This document shows positions 57,917-64,000 of a DNA stretch of 64,000 bases, piece by piece. Location of the stretch: assembly GCA_015179045.1 (NCBI GenBank), contig WHUZ01000027.1, positions 372,001 to 436,000 of the forward strand, read 5' to 3'. A program made the translations under genes and the position numbers. Below the pieces are notes generated by a model, which searched no databases, had not been told where the DNA came from, and saw only the letters and a program-made list of their open reading frames with translations. Every line of letters begins with the position of its first letter. Position 1 is the first letter of the stretch. This DNA comes from Kalaharituber pfeilii. Lineage: Eukaryota; Ascomycota; Pezizomycetes; Pezizales; Pezizaceae.

Positions 57917-58434
57917 TGTAACGTCAGTGGCTGGGCTTGGGCGGAGGTCTTACCAAGGGGTACGGTCAGCTTGGGTATCGGCGGCGGCGGTTCGGCGGCT
58001 ATGGGTCGAGGACTACGGCAGCAGCGGCTCGGCGGCTAGGGATCACGGACTATAGCAAGGGCAGCGGCGAAGGAGTAGGAGAAACCAGACGGGTCTATTG
58101 ATTAACAAGACAACGGATAAGGAGAAGAAGAGCTATCTACAGAGGCGGGCTTGGGGCCCTTATATGCTGGGGAATTGACATAGAAAGGGAATACAGGACT
58201 ATAACGATATGAGAAAGAGAATCCGGAATGCAAGAGCGGCAATAGTGATGCTAATATTGGAAGGCATATCAATGAGCTGTCAGAGGGCTAACCAACCGGA
58301 CCGGGACGGCTTGTCAAGCCTTTCCGAGTCGGCTATTAGTAAGGTCTCACCTTCCGGCTTGGCACGTCGGCTCGGCTTGACTTGTCGGCTGCGGAAAAGG
58401 ATGATATCGATGCGTGCGTAGGTGGGCTGTGACA
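57917..58434. mobile_element. LTR-like element, about 518 bp
   Basis: It begins TGTAACG and ends TGTGACA, close to the TGTTACGG/CCGTAACA ends of the other LTRs here. Its middle has a comparable layout, with a TATA-like cttatatgc after a cttggggc stretch. It also abuts the AT island. The flanks (ctatt and gctac) do not give a clean duplication, so the borders are provisional. Confidence 0.5.
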
Positions 58435-58787
58435 GCTACAAAGGTCCCTAATCCACTACCGATACACCTACATTCACCCTTGCTAGCCTCGCACCCACCC
58501 TCGCGGTCGCGAGGTGGCCACATGCTAGTATTATATGTCCTCAACTTACAGTAAGTTGCGCGCATACACTAATTCTAATTCGGTAGCTCGGCAGCAGACC
58601 CTAGTATCATACTATTACAAAAGCACTCACGTCCCCAGTTCATCGCTGATCCGTTTATTTGCTAGCTTCTCAATTTTGCCTCTTCAAGCCCAAGCCGCCC
58701 CGACTTCCACTGGTATGCAGGACATGCAACTACAAACCATATCCCAATGCACGAATGGTTATCTAGATATACCCTCCGCTTATCATA

Positions 58788-59295
58788 ATGCAACAGGATC
58801 GCAATGTAATTTCTCCCGCCGCTGTCGAAAAACTCCGCTTCCAATTCCCCACCGGCGGCTTCATCAATTTCTTCCTTCCCATTCACCCCCCACCCCCCCC
58901 TCTCTTTCCCCTTGGCTTCCAATCCCTGGACACCTTGTTCCAGATATTCCTCGTTCTTCCACACTCGTACCTGTACACTCCCCCTTCTCCGTCTCATACT
59001 CTTTCCCCTCTGCTGCCCTCCTCCACCGGCTGATCTCCCTCCTTCCTTTCTAGATATCACTATCCCTTCAATCCCTATACTTCTTACTGTAACTGCTGTA
59101 TATCTCCTTGAGGATCTTGTCTACGAGCTTGCTAAATCTAACCAGGTCCAACGGTTCATAGAACGTATTTTCTCGAGCGCACAGCAGCGGAATTATACGA
59201 GCGCGAGTAATGGCATATCCCAGCATACACATCACAACCTAGATCGGCCTCAGCACCCTCACTTTTCTCACAACGTTCTGCGAGTTTTCAGGTAG
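58788..59295 (+). CDS. Hypothetical small membrane protein, structure uncertain
   Basis: The first frame (58788-59033) starts MQQDRNVISPAAVEKLRFQF and has protein-like codon use with Pro-rich and hydrophobic parts. A second frame near 59050-59295 includes a hydrophobic helix (IPSIPILLTVTAVYLLEDLV) and a polar tail. A splice acceptor (cctttctag, ending 59053) could join them, but I could not fix a donor in phase. No family is recognised. It may be two exons of one gene or a decayed gene. Confidence 0.3.
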
Positions 59296-62029
59296 CAACC
59301 AATTCCACAAAAGACAATCTAGAGTAATATCGTAGATACTTCATCTATCAAAAGCACAGTTTTTCACAGCTGCGTCCCTCTCAAAAATCCCTACCAAAGT
59401 GTAATAGTTTCTAGATAACAATAATCCCTGTTACGGGGCCCTTAAGCGAAACTTGAGAGCAAAGAGCCTAATCCTCATGACCGTATCATTTATCCGCAGA
59501 ACTAGGTGCCCCGCAAATACATCAGGCGCCGTGAACGTAGGAGTTTCAGCAGCCGGAAGTGTATTATGAAATACAAGGGACTCACGTGGTGAGTTAGGCG
59601 ACGGATTCTTGGAATGAGGTACATACTGCCGGTAGGAAAAGCTATTGGAGGCCACTCCCGAACAATTGGAGGCGAAGGATACAAGTTTGAGAGATACGCC
59701 AGTTATCAATTTATGTACGGTTAAAGAGTGACAAAAGGTTTGCATCTTATCTTATCTAAGATTATCTAGGCATAAATAACTTTCCATATTCCCCAGTGGT
59801 CGCCGTGGCTTGCTAGCTCCCGTGGCCTGCAATCCCCGCCTTGGCTCTCCACCCCAAGATGATAACGACCCCGAGCGAAGCGATTGGGGTCCTTTAGGGA
59901 GTAGGTGCATTCGCCGGAAAAGGGTGGTCAAACCATTCTGAAACACCACTCGCAGTCCCCGTCGTAACTTGGTACTATATATGAAAACTCCACTTCCTTG
60001 TATATTAGAATCCGGTTTACTGAAAATGTCGCATAATTCCTTCTGTTGCGCTGATCTTGAGAATGACAATTTCAACATGTGTTGCGCACACCACAGATTT
60101 GCATCTTTTATGGTTCAATCTATGGCCAATTGCCTGGGCAACACAGGAATCTTGCGGGCAGTGTGTCACATAGAGCCGTGCCCATTGCAGCTTGTACAAT
60201 ATTGAGTAAAATTCTAAATTGCTATTTCACTACTAGTAATCCCCACAATGCCATGAAACACTGGGAACGAGTAGAGTACTGTGTACCAAAGATGCGTAAC
60301 TACCTGATGAAAATTGTGGTAGAAAATAACATGCCGTTTCTGAAGTTGTGATACCCGGGCTTGGACATTATGGAATTGTTGATACAGATTGGAGCTCTCG
60401 AAAATGGTATCTCCATTCAAGATATCTAGGTTGTCTCCAAGCACGTTAGAGAGTCACATCCTGGAATCGTACTACTGAATTGGGCAAGCGCTATGTCCGG
60501 GAAGACAATCACATGGATGTTAGAAGCACAGGTGCAATGTAGAGACCAGGGTAGTCAATGCATGGTTATTTTGCGGGGCGTAGTCCCCGAAAAAATAAAC
60601 GGAGAGCTACAGTATAGGAAAAGGAACGAATATATGAAACTTTGATGCGGTCTTCTGCCTTCCAAGGTTGTGAGGATGCATGTTTGTTTTACGTGGGGGG
60701 CGGGATCAGAAGCATGCAGATCAATTGAGACTGAGACTGCTCGAGTACAATTGGGTGCTAACAAGTATTACCTAAAATAATAGCCAGAACCACTTCCATG
60801 AATAATGAGAAAGAGTATTTCTTTCATGACCAGCTATAGCTCACAACTCGTAGGTTATCTCTTAACAAAACAGCAATTGAGAAGCTGAAGGTACCTGTTA
60901 TGCATGCATGTGATGCACACTAAATATGAACGCTTCACGTCTCGGAAGGAAAAGAATTTCATGATTGAGCGACTTCAGCTTCAAATATGTGAACATCAGT
61001 TTAGAATGAGTTGAGCTGCTTACGTTCGGTATAGCAAATACATATGCGACATGGACTCACTCAATACGAATCCGGCGTGTCAACTGGGCGCTGAATTCTA
61101 CTTAATTTATCCAATAGTCGCATGACAAGCGCCCCCACAGTTACTGAATACTTTGGAATGGAAACTGAAGTTCATAAATCATTTAAAAAAGTAAAAAAAA
61201 AAAAAAAAAAGTGCCAGAAAGTTGGACAAACCTGCAAAGTTGTACAAATGCACTGCGGAGTATCAGTAAGTTTTTTCCAAAAGCAACTTTGAGCTGAGCA
61301 ACTTTAGCTATGAAAGAATCTACAGGGGGAGGGCCGCCCCGCTGCATGTCTCATGCGACCAAGGGATACTGGGTTAGAATATATATTTAGCGGTCTACCG
61401 AAGTAAAAAAGGTGCATACAACGATGAATGTCGATTGCCAGTGCAGATCTATAAATGACTTCATTGATATCGATTCTGCAATGGAAGCCATGCCATGAAG
61501 ACCCGAATTATTTCATGTGATAGCTATAGTTAAGTGAAATCCAAGGTAAGCCTCGCCAAAAGGACAATCTCTCACATCATTAAAAGCAATAGTTGAGAGC
61601 AATACCCCACGTTTGCTCGTATTACGTAGTTGAATTGGACTCAACATTGGATCATCGCAGCAAATAGCAGCCACGAAGGAATGCACGCCCTGAGCTTGTG
61701 GATTCATGGTCATGGGATGTGTGCTCTGATGCGGCAGCATGTAGGACAATGCCATGCAGTTGGCTGTGGTTGTAGGCGGTCATAATTAACTATAATACAG
61801 TACGTAATTGTAAGATTTAGCTATAATGATAGTTTCAAAGTGGGCTGCTGGGTTACTTGACATTTGCAGAGAAACTTCCTGATTTCCTCGCCAAAGGCTT
61901 ACGCACGTTGAGTGATTGTCTAGCAATATCAATTTGTCTCAAGATGTTGACCCAAGCGACATTAGGACTGACTGGAAAATTCCTTGAATTCCTGTAATGC
62001 ATGAATTAGAGCGCAAGTCACCCAAGGAG
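59296..62029. other. No gene recognised; A run at about 61194-61210
   Basis: 2.7 kb of spacer with short frames only. A small perfect hairpin (cggggcgtagtccccg) lies near 60574. Nothing else stands out. Confidence 0.4.
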
Positions 62030-62090
62030 TGGGCTGCTGCCATAGGTTGGTACCCTGTATGCGGGGTTAAGTGACCAAAAAAAAAAAAAA
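62030..62090 (+). mobile_element. LINE family B 3'-end insertion, short and diverged
   Basis: The ctgctgccatagg...gtatgcggggttaagtgacc core precedes about 14 A. The flanking match is only aaggag, so the duplication is weak. Confidence 0.6.
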
Positions 62091-62095
62091 AGGAG

Positions 62096-62782
62096 AGAGC
62101 ATGATTGTCAAGAGTGACTAGATCGCTGGAATAACGTCCATGGTGCCGCCAAAGCGATGTAAGTAGTTCGGAGATTGATATCAGACTAAACGTTGATGTA
62201 CTTACGTCGAGCAATTGCAAATACAGTGATGGTAGATAACCCTGTTCTTCATCATGGTCCTGTTATCGTCTCAGCATTCCGGCGTCCTCTGCTACTCTTG
62301 TATTGTCAGGTTTTCTGTGTGGTGGTACGAATGTCTGATGACGAGCTCAGCTGGCAGTCGACGGACGTGCTCTGCCTTACATTCTATACTCGAGTCAAAT
62401 ACGCCTTTAGTTTAGATACTCGTTACCCCCCTCCCTGAATTATTGCACGCTGCAAGCAAGGTGTGGGCAATGCAATAGCCCGGCGAGTTGGACATTTTGC
62501 TCAGAAATAGACGAAATGTTAACAGCATATGGTCAATGATGCGGGTCCGGTATCTTGCAGTGTGCAATATTTCAGAGGAGTAACGAAAGTAGTAATGTTA
62601 TAGCAGAAGATAGTCCTATAATAGTCCAGAGCCATTGAATATAAATATGTGCCTTCTGTGCGCTACAATCTGTACAGCTCTGCGCACCTCATTATTGAAG
62701 AGGCGCAATCGCCACGAGCTCAATTTAACTAATTGACCTTCCTATACATCTTTAACTTACCTTATCCTCCGCACCTCTACTC
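62096..62782. other. Upstream region of the tyrosinase gene
   Basis: Non-coding by inspection; a T/C-rich stretch (62735-62775) precedes the ATG. No clear TATA box assigned. Confidence 0.45.
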
Positions 62783-64000
62783 ATGGCGTCCACAAGTACA
62801 CTTCCAGTGTTGCCTGGCCCGGTCCCAAAAAAATATTCCATCACCGGAGTCATCACGCCGGATGGCCCACAGGTCAGACGCAACATCTTGAAGCTTTCGG
62901 ACCCAAAAGGGGATCCTTCTACCAAAAGACAATGGAATTTATTCCTACAAGCCCTCACGATGTTCCAAGGATATGACGGCAAGGATGCAGAAGATGAGGC
63001 TACTGAGGATGAACACGTAAATCCTACGGGGTATTATCAAGTTGCAGGTTCGCGATTTTTTTTTTTTTTTTTTTTTTTTCGGTTCACATAACCCGCATAC
63101 AAGCTACAAGCCTCTGGCAGGGACAGGTTCGCGAATTTGATTCGCCTTCTTCGATATGGGATTTGGAGCAGTCGAGGTTGACCCAAGATAACATTCACTA
63201 GGAATCCATGGCGCACCCTACATTCACTGGATGGAGGAGCCTGAGCGTGGCGACAGACCAGGAAATTATTGTACGCATGGCACGTAAGTGGTCATAAAAG
63301 CGCTTCCTTGATACTTCTGCTCATACGCATTGACTCTAACCTCCCTTGCCCAACTAGAGCTATGTTTCCCACATGGCACAGGCCCTACGTACTGTTGTTT
63401 GAGGTGTGAACACTCAACTCTTCGCATACTAGTGCTAGCAGATTGAGATCTCCTGCCCAAATGCATTCGCACTGTATCTGACAATTCCACATGGCACTCT
63501 AGCAACGAATTGTGGAGGAGGCACTAAAATACGCATCCAAATTGCACAAAAAATACAAAGATATATACATGGAGGATGCCAAAAAGCTCCGAATGCCGTA
63601 TGCCTTCTGACAATCACTTCTTGGGCAAACTTACTCACTTCACGCAGATTTTGGGATTGGTCAACGGATTACCGTCTCCCAGAGCCAGTTACTACAGAAT
63701 ATATTGACATCACCCTTCCACTCCCGGGCTCCGACGCGGAGCCGGCACCAAAGAAGGTGCACAATCCACTCTGGTCATACCGTTTCAAAAGTGAGCTTCG
63801 GAGAAACAGAGATTTTGGAATCACAGACGATGCAGACTTTGTATGTCGATTTCCTACATCAATGTTGACAAGTCCTAATTATGGGTCTAGTGGCTTCGAT
63901 GGACGGAAACAAAACGTTGCCCGAACGAGGATGGACAAAGCCAGCCTGGGGTCGCCAGCCACCAGCTAGGGAACCCAGCAATACCAAAAGAGAGATTACC
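62783..64000 (+). CDS. Tyrosinase (polyphenol oxidase), 5' part, runs off the window
   Basis: Exons: 62783-63047, 63202-63283, 63358-63403, 63503-63597, 63648-63840 and 63891 to beyond 64000, all GT-AG with consistent phase. The copper-A site is complete: His in GIHGAPYIHW, His in YCTHGT (with the Cys two residues before it, which forms the thioether link in fungal tyrosinases) and His in FPTWHRPY. RMPFWDWS follows, the conserved P-F/Y-W-D-W block. The copper-B site lies beyond the edge. The enzyme oxidises mono- and diphenols to quinones, the first steps to melanin. There is no obvious signal peptide, which fits latent cytosolic fungal tyrosinases. Intron 1 carries a LINE B insertion that duplicates the 5' splice site. 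Confidence 0.9.
63056..63123 (-). mobile_element. 68-bp LINE family B 3'-end insertion in tyrosinase intron 1
   Basis: Poly(T), then the complement of the family B tail (cacataacccgcatacaagc ...ctctggcaggga). A perfect 11-bp duplication, caggttcgcga, flanks it (63045-63055 and 63124-63134). The duplicated stretch contains the exon 1 end and the GT donor. Confidence 0.87.

Noticed and set aside
57917..58434. Exact 5-bp duplication for this LTR-like element
   Set aside because: The flanks are ctatt and gctac; a match needs a one-base shift and a C-to-T change, so it was not claimed.
60574..60590. Hairpin cggggcgtagtccccg as a terminator or regulatory RNA
   Set aside because: Too short, isolated and without a neighbouring gene; such hairpins are expected by chance.
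1..64000. CRISPR arrays, bacterial operons, tRNA genes
   Set aside because: No regularly spaced direct repeats with unique spacers, no operon-like gene packing, and no cloverleaf with A and B boxes was recognised by eye.

Overview
The window looks like nuclear DNA of a filamentous ascomycete (Pezizomycotina). Genes are split by short GT-AG introns of about 50-110 bp. The recognisable products are typical of that group: a secreted kelch protein with one membrane span, a cerato-platanin, an MFS anion/cation symporter, a tyrosinase and a DUF3638-type giant protein. Transposons of many superfamilies fill much of the rest, and three AT islands show a saturated C-to-T mutation pattern resembling RIP. 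A Pezizomycetes (truffle or cup fungus) origin is possible, but the sequence does not prove it.

Layout. 1-9.3 kb: a LINE tail, then the kelch/membrane gene (3031-5406, one probable homopolymer frameshift) and an intact Gfo/Idh/MocA-type oxidoreductase (6558-8053). 9.3-19 kb: a pogo-type transposase remnant, a near-complete PIF/Harbinger-like transposon (10807-13436) with transposase and Myb/SANT-like ORFs in convergent orientation, and its internally deleted relative (16148-16913), which carries a small solo LTR. 19-20 kb: an intact cerato-platanin gene. 21.8-34 kb: a retrotransposon graveyard with a Ty1/copia fragment, a LINE nested at its end, a second LINE copy nested inside that LINE, a solo LTR and a broken gene for a lysine-rich secreted protein. 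35.2-40.1 kb: a broken DUF3638/DUF3645 gene. 40.7-45.8 kb: a Mutator-like MITE and an AT island. 48.6-50.5 kb: an intact MFS transporter. 50.7-58.4 kb: a LINE fragment, a Tc1/mariner remnant, a hAT-like MITE, two more AT islands and two LTR-like elements. 62.8 kb to the end: the 5' part of a tyrosinase gene that runs off the window.

The most unusual recurring signal is a set of tiny insertions (about 60-76 bp). Each consists only of the last ~40 nt of one of two LINE families plus poly(A). Most are flanked by 6-16 bp target duplications. They have landed in a secreted-protein gene, a tyrosinase intron, copia gag and the DUF3638 gene. The family A 3' end folds into a hairpin that shows a compensatory change between copies.

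The host genes do not form an obvious pathway or cluster. They sit as isolated islands in transposon-rich DNA. No rRNA, tRNA, CRISPR array or plausible bacterial-type operon was seen.
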